Shown here piece by piece: positions 1 to 10,000 of a DNA stretch of 64,000 nt. Every line of letters starts with the position of its first letter. Position 1 is the first letter of the stretch. The notes below the pieces were generated by a model. The model was given only the letters and a program-made list of their open reading frames with translations, was not told the origin of the DNA and searched no databases. This stretch comes from Ignavibacteriales bacterium (GTDB lineage Bacteria > Bacteroidota > Ignavibacteria > Ignavibacteriales > Melioribacteraceae), in contig JACKAA010000002.1 of NCBI GenBank assembly GCA_020635275.1, positions 620,001-684,000 on the forward strand, given 5' to 3'. Position numbers and translations under genes: made by a program.

Positions 1-783
1 TTTAAGAATTTAAATATAGAAATTTTTGATAAGGATGATAAAATTGCTTCTTCTGATGTTCAATATTTGGTAGGAGAATTTTCTCTTTTAGAGTTATTTG
101 GTACAAATTATTTAATGAATTTTGGTGTTGAAGGTGAATACTATAAAATTGATCCGCTTTTTGCCGAAAAATTGGTATTCTCGTTACCTTCAAAAGAACA
201 ATCAACCTTAAGTTTTTTTGGTCAACTCCGATTTGATAATTTGGACGATAAATTTTATCCTAAAAGGGGATTTGATTTAGAAGCAAAATTCAGTTATGCC
301 TCAAACAAAGCAGATAATATTATTAAAAATACCACGACTCCCATTTTGTTATATAATTTTAGGTCCGCTCTAAGTCTAGGAACCGATGTTTGCTTTATTC
401 CTTCCGTTTACGGAAGATTATTATTGAATGATAATTCCGATATCTTTAAAAGTAATGCTATTGGAGGCACAGAACAAACTATTTTACTTGATTATCATTT
501 ACCATTTATTGGAGTGAAAAGAATAGTTTTGACTAAGGATAAGACAATGGTTGTAAAAGGCGAACTTCGTGTAAAATTAAGTTTAAATAACTTTTTATCA
601 TTGATTGTTAATGGAGCTACACATTTCAATAAATTTGAAGACTGGAAATCAAGAGAACTGATTGGCGGTTTTGGAATAAAATATTCCATCCGCAGTTTTA
701 TCGGTCCTCTTGATTTTATAGTTTCTACCTCAGATTACTCAAAAGAATTTAACTTTTTTGTTAATATTGGAAGATGGTTTTAA
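1..783 (+). CDS. C-terminal part of an outer-membrane beta-barrel protein (Omp85/BamA-like barrel, possibly patatin-type phospholipase), 5' truncated
   Basis: The reading frame is open from the first base, so the gene starts outside the window; the TTG at 67 is not a likely real start. The visible 260 residues alternate hydrophobic and polar residues in beta-strand fashion, carry a DDKFYPKRGF segment typical of surface-antigen barrels (Y/F-P-x-R-G), and end in an aromatic residue (GRWF), as outer-membrane barrels usually do. Such barrels close BamA/TamA-type proteins and also bacterial patatin-like phospholipases; the missing N-terminal half would decide between them. It converges on rsgA with only four bases between the stops. 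Confidence 0.6.
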   Translation, partial: FKNLNIEIFDKDDKIASSDVQYLVGEFSLLELFGTNYLMNFGVEGEYYKIDPLFAEKLVFSLPSKEQSTLSFFGQLRFDNLDDKFYPKRGFDLEAKFSYASNKADNIIKNTTTPILLYNFRSALSLGTDVCFIPSVYGRLLLNDNSDIFKSNAIGGTEQTILLDYHLPFIGVKRIVLTKDKTMVVKGELRVKLSLNNFLSLIVNGATHFNKFEDWKSRELIGGFGIKYSIRSFIGPLDFIVSTSDYSKEFNFFVNIGRWF

Positions 784-787
784 ATAA

Positions 788-1858
788 CTAAAGTTTTCCG
801 TATTTATCTTTTTTATCCTTAAGAATAGACTTAACCATTTTGCCAAATTCCTTGTCTTTTTTTCTCTTTTCTAAGTAAGATCTTTCATAATAATCAGATT
901 CTTTTTTGAGCTTTATAAAATTTGAATATCTCTTTTTATCCAAATCACCGTTTTCTAATGCTTCAAGAATTGCACATCCCTTTTCAACTGTATGTGTACA
1001 GTCTGTATATTTACAATTTTCAGCTAATTCAGTTATTTCGTCAAAAGTTTTCTCAATTCCCTCTGAAATGGAAATATTTGCCAACTCTCTCATTCCGGGT
1101 GTATCAATTATCATTGAGCCATTCTTTAATTCGACCAACTGTCTGTTGGTTGTTGTGTGTTTTCCTCTATTATCACCCTTTCTTACATCGTTAGTTTTAA
1201 ATTCATTACTTCCAATTAAATTATTGAGCAAAGTTGTTTTACCAACCCCCGAACTTCCAATCATACAATATGTTTTTCTTGGCTGCAGCTTTTGTTCAAT
1301 TTTAGCTAAACTATCTTCATCAAAGTTGCTGAAAAAAAGTATCTCAATATTTTTGTAATTATCCCTTATTTTATTTAAGATTTCTTCTATTTTATAATCA
1401 GCCGCGAGGTCTGATTTGCTAAATAAAATTATTGGTTCAATATTAAATTCAAAAGACATTGATAAATATCGTTCAAGCCTATTAATATTAAAATCATTGT
1501 CTAGCGACTGAATAATAATTGCAAAATCAATATTTGCAGCAATTAACTGAAACTCTACATTTTTTCCTGAACTTTTTCTTTTGAGAAGTGTTTTTCGCGG
1601 TAATATTTTATGAATTATTGCCAATGTATCATTTTCAAAATTTTGAAACTGAACAAAATCTCCAACCGTTGGATAATCTTCCGGAGATTCAGATGAATAC
1701 ATCATATTACCGGTTATTCTGCCAAAATATTCATTTTTTCCATCTGAAATATTATAACTTTCTTTATTTACAGAAATAATACGCCCGGTGGCAAACCCGG
1801 AGTTTTTTATGTTATCTTCTAAAATTGTGGAATGCAGGCCTAAATCAATTAAATTCAT
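788..1858 (-). CDS. rsgA: Small ribosomal subunit biogenesis GTPase RsgA
   Basis: RsgA (YjeQ) is a circularly permuted GTPase that helps late maturation of the 30S subunit. The 356-residue protein has an N-terminal OB-fold-like region, then the permuted G motifs: an SKSD version of G4 comes before the P-loop (GSSGVGKTTL), followed by DTPGM (G3). The C-terminus has the zinc-binding pattern C-x-x-x-x-C-x-H with a later C (CKYTDCTH...GC) and then a lysine-rich tail. Length matches the family. It stands alone on the minus strand; the ATG lies behind an AGGAAAC-type leader. Confidence 0.95.
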   Translation of the reverse strand: MNLIDLGLHSTILEDNIKNSGFATGRIISVNKESYNISDGKNEYFGRITGNMMYSSESPEDYPTVGDFVQFQNFENDTLAIIHKILPRKTLLKRKSSGKNVEFQLIAANIDFAIIIQSLDNDFNINRLERYLSMSFEFNIEPIILFSKSDLAADYKIEEILNKIRDNYKNIEILFFSNFDEDSLAKIEQKLQPRKTYCMIGSSGVGKTTLLNNLIGSNEFKTNDVRKGDNRGKHTTTNRQLVELKNGSMIIDTPGMRELANISISEGIEKTFDEITELAENCKYTDCTHTVEKGCAILEALENGDLDKKRYSNFIKLKKESDYYERSYLEKRKKDKEFGKMVKSILKDKKDKYGKL

Positions 1859-2115
1859 TTTGTTTCCTAAAATTTATAATTGTTGGATGGCAACTAAATA
1901 GTTGCAGTATTAGAATTTTTGTAGGTCATTTAAGACAGTAAACTTTTTCTTAAATGATAATTTAGGCAATCATATTTTGAGTAAATTAAATTTGTATTTG
2001 CCGTTAAAAATAGTTTATTAAATAGTATTTTTCAATATTATTGGAATATAATTTTTATTAATTAGAACATTAAAGTCTTCTTTACGTCTAAAATTAAAAT
2101 TTAGGATACTGATTT

Positions 2116-2832
2116 TTGGAAACGGCAGACAATCAACAAAATTTACTTAAAGCACAAAATGGATTTTCCGCTTTTTCGCATTATGGATTTGCATGGAAAC
2201 AGATGCGGAAATATTTCTTGGAATTATTACTTGTTTCAATAGTTTCTTTTATTTTATTCCTCCCAACAATATTGCTTAATAATAATGGCGGAGAAATCTT
2301 AATTGATAATTTCATCTCAATAGATTTGTTTATAATTAGATTAGAAGGCTTAGGTGCATTTATTGTTTTTATTGTATCTTATACTTTGCTCTTCCAGTGG
2401 CCTCTGGAATATGGAATTTCTTATTTTAATTTAAGAATTGCCCGTAATGAAAATGTTAAGGTTACTGATATGTTTAAGGTTTTTGATAATTATTGGAATT
2501 CCGTATTTGCAAATTTGTTAGTAGTTACAATTGTCGGTTTTGGCATGATGTTGCTAATTTTTCCCGGGATTTATTTTGCTTGCAAATTATCTTTTGTTTC
2601 TTATTTAGTTGTTGATAAAAATATGGACGCTGTTGAAGCTGTAAAAGAAAGCTGGCAAATGACTTCAGGTTATACCTGGGCAATATTTTCCATTGGCGTT
2701 TTGGTTATTTTCATTTTTATTTTGGGTGTAACGGCTTTTATTGTCGGTGCTGTAGTAGCTTTAATGTGGATAAAATTGGCATTTGCTTCTGTCTACCATA
2801 GCGCCTGTTATAACGAGTCGGCAATAAAATAA
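2116..2832 (+). CDS. Polytopic membrane protein of unknown function
   Basis: This 238-residue protein has about five hydrophobic segments (roughly residues 34-54, 75-98, 128-160, 188-222) and no recognisable catalytic motif. The segment around residues 175-190, reading AVKESWQMTSGY, resembles the repeated element of DUF975-like and glycerophosphodiester-phosphodiesterase membrane domains, but this is a weak match made by eye. The start is TTG: an in-frame stop lies directly upstream at 2110, and AGGAT at 2104 gives suitable spacing; the first ATG is only at residue 30. A weak hairpin follows the stop. I do not know its function. Confidence 0.65.
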   Translation: METADNQQNLLKAQNGFSAFSHYGFAWKQMRKYFLELLLVSIVSFILFLPTILLNNNGGEILIDNFISIDLFIIRLEGLGAFIVFIVSYTLLFQWPLEYGISYFNLRIARNENVKVTDMFKVFDNYWNSVFANLLVVTIVGFGMMLLIFPGIYFACKLSFVSYLVVDKNMDAVEAVKESWQMTSGYTWAIFSIGVLVIFIFILGVTAFIVGAVVALMWIKLAFASVYHSACYNESAIK

Positions 2833-2835
2833 GAA

Positions 2836-2853
2836 TTTGCCAATGTTGGCAAA
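2836..2853 (+). terminator. Hairpin after the membrane protein gene
   Basis: Arms TTTGCCA (2836-2842) and TGGCAAA (2847-2853) pair perfectly around a four-base loop, four bases after the stop. No run of T follows at once, so its terminator role is uncertain. Confidence 0.35.
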
Positions 2854-2971
2854 AACGATTTATCTTGCGTTTTATTTACATTCTGTTAAATTATTCTTTA
2901 TAAATATAAATCTTATCGTCTTCTTTCTCCGCTAAATAATTACTTTTTATAGTAAAATAGGAGATATGGTC

Positions 2972-3604
2972 ATGTATGCCTCAAATAAAAAACTACAAAA
3001 CCTTTACAGACTTTTTATCATTTTGCCAATTTTAATAATTATTTATTCTTGTGCTGCTAGCGAAATGCAAGTATCTGAATTTGAATTTAACTATAACAAT
3101 GAAAATTATTTAATTCGATCAGCTTACTGCCCAAACAATCCGCAATCTTGCAATCAATTAATTGGAAATGGATTTATTGCTGTTGATATGAACCAAGACC
3201 GCATTATTGATAATATTTCAAAAGGTGATATTTCTTTATCACAAGCCCAAGAAATTTATGACTATTGTTTAACTTTATTAGCCAGAGAAGGCAAATTAAA
3301 CGAAATTGATAGGTCAACAAATAAGTTTACCTTAAGAGATATTGATTTTAATTATGAATTGAGTTCATTTAAACCATTGACCGGTTCGCCATTTAATGAA
3401 TTTGCCATTACCGATAAAGGCAACAAAACAAATTTTCAACAGATAGTTATTTTAATTGATAATGATGCAGATGGAATTTTAGATGAACTTGTTAAAGGAG
3501 TCTTGCCCTTAAAAGAAGCACAAGCACATTATGATCTGGTAATAGAAAAAGGTTTAAATCAAGGCAAAATCCGTAAAGAAAATGGTTATATGATTGTAGA
3601 ATGA
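2972..3604 (+). CDS. Lipoprotein with two EF-hand/dockerin-like calcium-loop repeats
   Basis: A hydrophobic signal ends in a lipobox (IIYSC, near residue 27 from this start), so the protein should be lipid-anchored. The mature part looks like a tandem duplication: each half ends in an Asp/Asn-rich loop (DMNQDRIID and DNDADGILD), followed by a K-G segment and a short helix with an A-Q-x-x-Y/H pattern. The loops match the D-x-N/D-x-D pattern of EF-hand and dockerin calcium sites. An in-frame ATG at 2966 lies only two bases from the AGGAG at 2959; the ATG at 2972 has a spacing of eight and is preferred. No known family recognised; calcium binding is an inference. Confidence 0.65.
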   Translation: MYASNKKLQNLYRLFIILPILIIIYSCAASEMQVSEFEFNYNNENYLIRSAYCPNNPQSCNQLIGNGFIAVDMNQDRIIDNISKGDISLSQAQEIYDYCLTLLAREGKLNEIDRSTNKFTLRDIDFNYELSSFKPLTGSPFNEFAITDKGNKTNFQQIVILIDNDADGILDELVKGVLPLKEAQAHYDLVIEKGLNQGKIRKENGYMIVE

Positions 3605-3680
3605 AACTGTTTTTTAAAATTATTTTATTAAAAATGCATTTTAATCATGCAAATTAAATTTCTGCTAAGTAAATTAACAG

Positions 3681-3697
3681 TGTTAATATATTTAACA
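3681..3697. promoter_or_regulatory. Palindrome upstream of the TetR-type regulator, candidate operator
   Basis: TGTTAA (3681-3686) and TTAACA (3692-3697) form a perfect inverted repeat with a five-base centre, 24 bases before the regulator's ATG. TetR-family repressors commonly bind such palindromes in their own promoters. Binding is an inference. Confidence 0.4.
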
Positions 3698-3721
3698 ACG
3701 CCAATATTGTGAGCCTTGTTT

Positions 3722-4309
3722 ATGGACAATAAAAAAATTCAAGAAGAACGAATGAAAAGGTATTTCATTCAAGCGACAAAAAAAATATTAAAAGGCGAAG
3801 GATTAAAAGCCGTAAATGTGAGAACAATTGCCAAAGAAGCCGGATATTCATATGCAACTCTGTACAACTATTTTAAAGATATTAAAGATCTGGTGTTTGA
3901 ATGCGTAAAGGATTTTCAAAGTGAATGTAAGGAGATTGTTGATCTTGAAGCAAAAGGAACACAGCGGGGTGTTTCCAGAATAAAAAAAATATCCTCTAGC
4001 TTTATGAAATATTTTGTTCAATATCCCGGAATATTTGAATTGTTTTATTTAGAAAAAACTTATGATCTTGGACATAAAAAACCAACAATAAATTTGATCT
4101 ACTCATTTCTTGATTCACTTTGTGAGCAAGACTGGAATTATTGCCTTGATAAGAAAATATTTTCAGAATCAGAAATCGAGATTAAGAAAGAAGCTTTAAG
4201 AAATGTAACGGTTGGAGTTTTACTCTTTTATCTTAATAGATATAATCCGCCAAAATATGATGAATTTATTAAATTAACTGAAAGACAAATTAATTACGTA
4301 TTTAAATAA
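3722..4309 (+). CDS. TetR/AcrR-family transcriptional regulator
   Basis: The protein has the TetR layout: an N-terminal helix-turn-helix (about residues 20-60) with AVNVRTIAKEAGYS and ATLYNYFKDI, a core conserved across the family, and a divergent all-helical ligand domain of about 130 residues. It sits directly upstream of and co-oriented with the tripartite RND efflux operon, a common arrangement in which the regulator represses the pump until an effector binds. I chose the ATG at 3722 over the TTG at 3716. Palindromes lie in front of it and in front of the efflux operon. The ligand is unknown. Confidence 0.85.
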   Translation: MDNKKIQEERMKRYFIQATKKILKGEGLKAVNVRTIAKEAGYSYATLYNYFKDIKDLVFECVKDFQSECKEIVDLEAKGTQRGVSRIKKISSSFMKYFVQYPGIFELFYLEKTYDLGHKKPTINLIYSFLDSLCEQDWNYCLDKKIFSESEIEIKKEALRNVTVGVLLFYLNRYNPPKYDEFIKLTERQINYVFK

Positions 4310-4426
4310 AACCATCTTTTTTGTAAAGCGTCTAAAAATTAAATATTTTTTTTGTGTCTTAACATTTACTTTACAATTGTGAAGTATTTTTTTATAATTT
4401 TTGTATTTTTATAAATATTATAAACT

Positions 4427-4442
4427 TGACATAATGGTGTCA
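4427..4442. promoter_or_regulatory. Inverted repeat in front of the efflux operon, candidate repressor operator
   Basis: TGACA (4427-4431) and TGTCA (4438-4442) form a perfect inverted repeat with a six-base centre. It overlaps TTGACA (4426-4431), which resembles a -35 element, so a bound repressor could block transcription of the tolC-like gene 80 bases downstream. The obvious candidate binder is the TetR protein just upstream, although its own palindrome has a different sequence. Confidence 0.35.
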
Positions 4443-4521
4443 CAATAACAAATTAAATTTGGTTAATGATAGCAAATCTTGTTTATGATTTATAATCTAA
4501 AATTGGTTAAGGAAATTATTA

Positions 4522-5922
4522 ATGTGTTCTTGTAAATTATTCTCCAGACTATCCCAATTATTGCTTTTCATCCTTGTTCTTTTTCAATTTAATATATTAG
4601 CTCAGGAAAAGGGATTGGTAAAATATCTTACAATGGAAGAAGCCATCTCAAGAGCTCTTAAAGATAACAACATAATAAAAGCAAATAAATATGCCGTTAA
4701 AAAAGCTAACTGGGATGTTAAAAGAGCCTGGGCAGAGCTTTTCCCCACAATCAGTTTTAACACAAGATATAATTGGATTGATCAGCAAACATTTGCAGAA
4801 AGAGATTTTAGACAGTACCTGCCTCCGGAATTAGCTTCACAAATTCCGCAAACCGTTTTTCAAGAATCTTATTATTCAAGTTTCGATTTATACTTTCCAT
4901 TGTTCAATGGCGTTTTAATTAATGGTTTATCTATTGCTTATGAACAAGAGACTCTTTCTGAGCAGCAATCAAAATCAACTGACCAGCAAATGGTTTTTAA
5001 TGCTATATCTAGTTATTTAAATGTTTTACGAAATCAAGAAATAAAAAAACTGCAAGATGAGTTTTTGGAACTATCTAAATTGAATTATGAAAAAGCTCAA
5101 AGACTTTATGAAGCAAATAGGTATTCCCAAAATGATGCTTTAAGGTGGGAAATTGATTATCAGCAGCAAAAAAGCATTGTTGTAAATAGCAAATCTGAAT
5201 TGCGAAGTTCTTTGCTTGCATTAAGCAGAATTATTAATTCATTGATTGATACAAACACAGTTATTGATCCAAAAATATTAACAAATCTCGAAAGTGAAAA
5301 AGAAAAGCTTCTAAATATTAGTAATGATGAAATTCTTAATTTAATAAATTTAACTGATGAACAGCTTGTTGAAGTTAATGCATCATTATCTGCTCTTAAA
5401 TCTGGAGAAGAAATAAGCAGACTTTTACACAATAATTCTTATTCTTCATTTATGCCTAAAATTAATTTGAGCTATTCCTACGGATGGCGAGAAAACAACA
5501 CAATTGACTTTGATGATTACTCACCAAAAAATTTGATGGTTACTTTTAGTTTGCCGCTGTTTTCTGGATTCCAAAATTATACTGGTCTCAAATCCAGTTT
5601 TTATGAGTATAAAAAAAATCAAGAAGAGTTTAAAGATCAGTTATTGAACACAAAATTAATTCTAAACAATGTTGTAAATAACATTATAAATATTAAAACT
5701 CAGATTGAACTGCAAAAATCGAATTTAGCGCTTAGCAAAAACAATTATTCAATTGTCGAGCGTCAAAGAGAAAGAGGTTTAGTATCAAACATTGATTATA
5801 TTGATGCAAAATTAAGTATGCAGAATGCCAATATCGATTACATCGGCAATACTTATAATTTCATAATATCAATTGTTGAGCTTTATTATTTAACTGGAAA
5901 GATAGAAAGCCTGATTTATTAA
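4522..5922 (+). CDS. TolC-family outer-membrane efflux channel
   Basis: This is the outer-membrane duct of a tripartite exporter. A signal peptide (to about residue 27, ending ILAQ) is followed by the TolC tandem layout: two long amphipathic helical stretches separated by short beta segments, each half starting with an E-A-hydrophobic pattern (MEEAISRALKDN near residue 38) and holding N-rich helices. The length of 466 residues is normal. ATG is preceded by AAGGA at eight bases. It is the first gene of an efflux operon, 29 bases before the fusion-protein gene. Confidence 0.9.
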   Translation: MCSCKLFSRLSQLLLFILVLFQFNILAQEKGLVKYLTMEEAISRALKDNNIIKANKYAVKKANWDVKRAWAELFPTISFNTRYNWIDQQTFAERDFRQYLPPELASQIPQTVFQESYYSSFDLYFPLFNGVLINGLSIAYEQETLSEQQSKSTDQQMVFNAISSYLNVLRNQEIKKLQDEFLELSKLNYEKAQRLYEANRYSQNDALRWEIDYQQQKSIVVNSKSELRSSLLALSRIINSLIDTNTVIDPKILTNLESEKEKLLNISNDEILNLINLTDEQLVEVNASLSALKSGEEISRLLHNNSYSSFMPKINLSYSYGWRENNTIDFDDYSPKNLMVTFSLPLFSGFQNYTGLKSSFYEYKKNQEEFKDQLLNTKLILNNVVNNIINIKTQIELQKSNLALSKNNYSIVERQRERGLVSNIDYIDAKLSMQNANIDYIGNTYNFIISIVELYYLTGKIESLIY

Positions 5923-5951
5923 AAAATTTTTATAGTTTTTTTGGAGTGAAG

Positions 5952-7055
5952 ATGTTTTACAGATTTTTAATTATATCAATATTATCATTGTTGATTTTAA
6001 TTGGATGTGAAGAAGATAGTGCTTCATCAAAGGAAGAATCTTCAACAACCGCCACCAATGAGCCAGTAAACATAGTTCCGGTAGAAGCATTGGAAATTAA
6101 AGAAAAAATTGTTGAGCAAAAGTTTCCAACTTCAGGCGTGTTGATTCCCAATAATTCCGTAGATATTGTTGCAGAAGTTTCCGGGAAAGTAATCAGTGTT
6201 TCAAAAGAATTGGGAGACTACCTTGGTGCAAATCAAACTCTGGCAATTATTGATGATATTATTCCAGAAAGTCAGTTTAAGCAAGCAGAAGCTCAGGTGC
6301 TTTCAACAAAAAGTAATCTGAGTATTGCTGAAGCTAATTTAAAAAGTGATAAAGTACTTTTTGAAAATGGTGATATTTCTGAGCTTGAATATAATAATTC
6401 GCAATTGGCTTTAAAAAATGCAGAATCACAATATTTATCAGCTGCTGCAGCGCTTAGTGCGGCAAAAAAATCCTATGACGACACAAGAATTAAATCACCT
6501 ATTTCTGGATTTGTTTCTCGTAAAAATATTGATTTTGGAAGTATGGTTTCAATGGGAACCGTTGTTTACAGAATAGTTGATTTATCAAATTTAAAAGTTA
6601 AACTTTCTGTACCTCAAGAAATAATAAACAGAGTTAAGCTTGGAGGAAAAGCTGTTATCGATATTTCTGCACTTAACGGAAACTTGCATGAAGGTGTTGT
6701 TAAAAGAATTTCACCACAGGCTGATGAAACGACCGGCGGATTTTCAATAGAAGTTTTGGTTAATAATAAAGACATGAAAATTAAGGCCGGAATGACAGCA
6801 AAAGTTGAACTCTATTTATCTAAAGAAAATCAAGTGCTTGCTATTCCTGAATATGCTCTTGTCTCAAAAGACGAAGAAAATTATGTATATAAAATTAATA
6901 GTGATGTTGCTGAATTAGTAAAAGTAGAGTTGGGTGAATCAATCGGTGAGAATATTATTGTAGAAAGCGGCTTAACAGCGGGAGATAAAATTGTAATTGT
7001 GGGAATGAAAAATCTTGGTATAAAAACAAAAATTAATATTGAAAAGTTATATTGA
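5952..7055 (+). CDS. RND efflux periplasmic adaptor (membrane-fusion lipoprotein)
   Basis: The adaptor links the inner-membrane pump to the TolC-like channel. A short signal ends in a lipobox (LIGC), followed by an acidic/Ser linker. Then come the biotinyl-lipoyl halves (AEVSGKVISV at about residue 75 and DTRIKSPISGFVSRKNI at about 180) flanking a coiled-coil hairpin rich in Ala/Glu/Leu, then the beta-barrel and membrane-proximal domains. The ATG at 5952 is preferred over the GTG at 5946, which overlaps the GGAG ribosome-binding site. Middle gene of the efflux operon. Confidence 0.9.
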   Translation: MFYRFLIISILSLLILIGCEEDSASSKEESSTTATNEPVNIVPVEALEIKEKIVEQKFPTSGVLIPNNSVDIVAEVSGKVISVSKELGDYLGANQTLAIIDDIIPESQFKQAEAQVLSTKSNLSIAEANLKSDKVLFENGDISELEYNNSQLALKNAESQYLSAAAALSAAKKSYDDTRIKSPISGFVSRKNIDFGSMVSMGTVVYRIVDLSNLKVKLSVPQEIINRVKLGGKAVIDISALNGNLHEGVVKRISPQADETTGGFSIEVLVNNKDMKIKAGMTAKVELYLSKENQVLAIPEYALVSKDEENYVYKINSDVAELVKVELGESIGENIIVESGLTAGDKIVIVGMKNLGIKTKINIEKLY

Positions 7056-7093
7056 TCAATAGCAGAAATGCATGCCATTGCTAAGGAATTAAA

Positions 7094-10000
7094 ATGAACA
7101 TTGCAAAATTTTCAGTAAAAAATTCAGTTCTCGTAAATCTGTTAATGATAGGTTTATTTATTTTTGGCTGGATTGCTTTAAATAACATGCCGACAGAATT
7201 AAATCCTCCTGTATCATTTAACTGGGTATTTATTACAGTTACATATCCGGGAGCTTCTCCAGTAGAAACAGAAAGCTTAATTGTGGATCCTATTGAATCA
7301 GAAATTAAAGATGTTGATGATATAGATGAAATTCAATCAACAGCAGGTGAAGGATTTGGATTTATTCTGGTAAAATTTGAGGACATTTCTTTAACTGATT
7401 TTCGCCAAAGATATAATGAGTTAAAATCTGAACTTGACAAAGTATCATTTCCTGAAGATGCAGAAGATCCAATTGTTGATGATTTTAACAGTAGTGATTT
7501 CGTTCCGCTTATAAATGTTAATATGGCATTCTCTATTCCCGAAGCAAATGCACAAATTATTGCTGATAAGATACAAGATGAATTAGAGGATTTATCGGGA
7601 GTTGCTAAAGTTCAGATATCCGGATTAGGTGAAAGAGAAATTTGGATAGAAGTTGACCCCGAAAAAATGAATACCAGAAATGTATCTTTTGATGATGTAA
7701 TATTCGCACTTAAACAGCGTAACATAAATGTTCCAGGTGGAAATATTTCAATTGGTAAAACTGAATATTTAATACGCTCAATAGGTGAATATGAGTCAGT
7801 AAACCAAATTGAAAATACAATTGTAAAAACTTCATATAGTGGCGAATTTATTCGCTTAAGAGATATTGCAGAAGTAAACGATACGAGAGAAGAGCTGACT
7901 ATTCTTTCAAGATTAAATGGTGAAAATTCAATTTCTTTTTCGGTTTCAAAAAATGCTGATGCAAATTCAATAGATGTTATTGATGCTGTAAAAAATTTAG
8001 TTGAAGAATATAGAGCAAGTGTGCCAAGCGGTGTTGAGTTCAGCTTTACAAATGATAATTCGGTTTATATTAATAGAATAATAGACATTTTAAGAAACAA
8101 CGCCATTACGGGAATGGTGCTGATTGTATTAATACTTTATTTCTTTCTTGGTAAAGGTAATGCAATGCTTGCATCGTTGGGAATACCAATTTCCTTTTTT
8201 ATAACATTTATTTTAATGGATTTACTTGGTTATTCCCTAAATGGTAATACTCTTTTCGCTTTAGTAATGGTTTTGGGAATTATAGTAGATGATGCCATAA
8301 TCGTAATTGAAAACTGCCATCGTTATAGACTGTTGGGTTACAGCTCATATGACTCAGCAATTTTAGGAACACGTGAAGTTGTGAGTCCAATTATTTCTTC
8401 AATAGGAACTAATATTGCCGCATTTTTACCTTTAATATTATTACCTGGAATCATGGGAAAATTTATGAGAATTATTCCCATTGTTTTTTCTCTGGCATTA
8501 TTGGCCTCGATTTTTGAAGCTTTCTTTTTGCTTCCATCTCATTACTCAGACTGGACAAAAAAATCTAAAACTCATAAAAAAGGTGAGAAGAAATTTTTTA
8601 AAGTACTAAGAAATTATTATACAAAAATTCTTGTTAAAGTTTTGCGTTGGAGATATTGGGTAACAACCGCATTAGTAATTTTGATGTTTTCATCATTGAG
8701 CATAATACCTTTAGTTGGTGTAGAACTTTTTGGTGAAGAAGATTGGGATGTAATTAGAGTTCTTGTTCAGTTTCCTGAAGGAACCAGTTTGGAAGAGACA
8801 GATAGAATTATGAAAAAGTATGAACAGGAAGCTTTCAATCTTTCTAAGGAAAATGTTGAATCAGTAATTACAAATGTAGGTTTAATGCAGAGTGACGAGG
8901 ATTGGTTTGTTAAAAAGAATGTTGCTCAAATTTTAATGCAGTTAAAACCTGTTGAAGAAAGAACAAAATCAACAGATGAACTAATTAGTGAGTTAAGAAA
9001 TAATTGCTCATATATAAGCGGAGCAATTTCTGAACAATTTCTAAAAGTTTCCGGTGGTCCTCCAGTAGGAAAACCAATTTCAATTAAAGCGCAGGGAAAA
9101 TATTTAGAAGAAATAAAGTCAGCATCCCTAGTTCTTCAAGATTCAATAAAAAAGATTAATGGAACATTTGATATAGCTGATAATTTTCCTCCCGGAAAAA
9201 AAGAAATAAGAATAAATATTGATGAAGACAAAGCCGCGATGTATGGTTTTTCAATTCAAAATATTGCGCTAAATGTTCGTTATGCATTCGATGGTGTTTT
9301 GAGTACTGAATATAGAGACGCTGATGATGAAATTGATGTTATAGTAAAATATAATAAAAATTACCGTTCATCAATTGATGATGTCTTAAACTTAAAAATA
9401 TCCAACATGGCCGGCAATACTGTTGCTCTTAGGGATTTGGTTAAATTCGATATTAGAACCGGACCGACAGAAATCCGAAGAATTGATCAGAAAAGAACAA
9501 TTTTTATTACAGGTGATATTAACGAAGATGAAATAACGTTGGATAAGGTCAGTGCTGAAATAGAAAAATATTTTACAAAAGTTGAAGCCCAATTTCCCGG
9601 AGTAACTTTTAGTTTTGGTGGTCAGTATGATGAATTTACTAAGGCATTTGATAATATTCTTTCATTATTTATTCTGAGCATGATTTTAATATTCCTAATT
9701 CTTGGAACACAATTTAATTCATACTCACAACCAATAATTATTTTAACAACTGTTCCGTTTGCTTTAATCGGAGCAGTTTTAGGATTACTAATTTCAAATA
9801 ATCCATTCAGCATTATTTCAATGTTTGGTTTTGTTGCATTGGCTGGTATTGTGGTTAATGACGCTATTGTTTTAATTACTTTTATAAACAATCGCCGGCA
9901 GGATGAGTATTTAAGTCCATTTCAACTTTGGCGAAGTATTGTTGATGCAGGAAGATTAAGATTACGACCAATTATTTTAACTTCTCTCACAACAATCTCA

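Noticed and set aside
906..1358. Long open frame opposite rsgA
   Set aside because: It lies antisense within a clear conserved gene; its translation is low-complexity and without a ribosome-binding site. Similar shadow frames opposite the RND, MCP, mnmG and propeller genes were rejected for the same reason.
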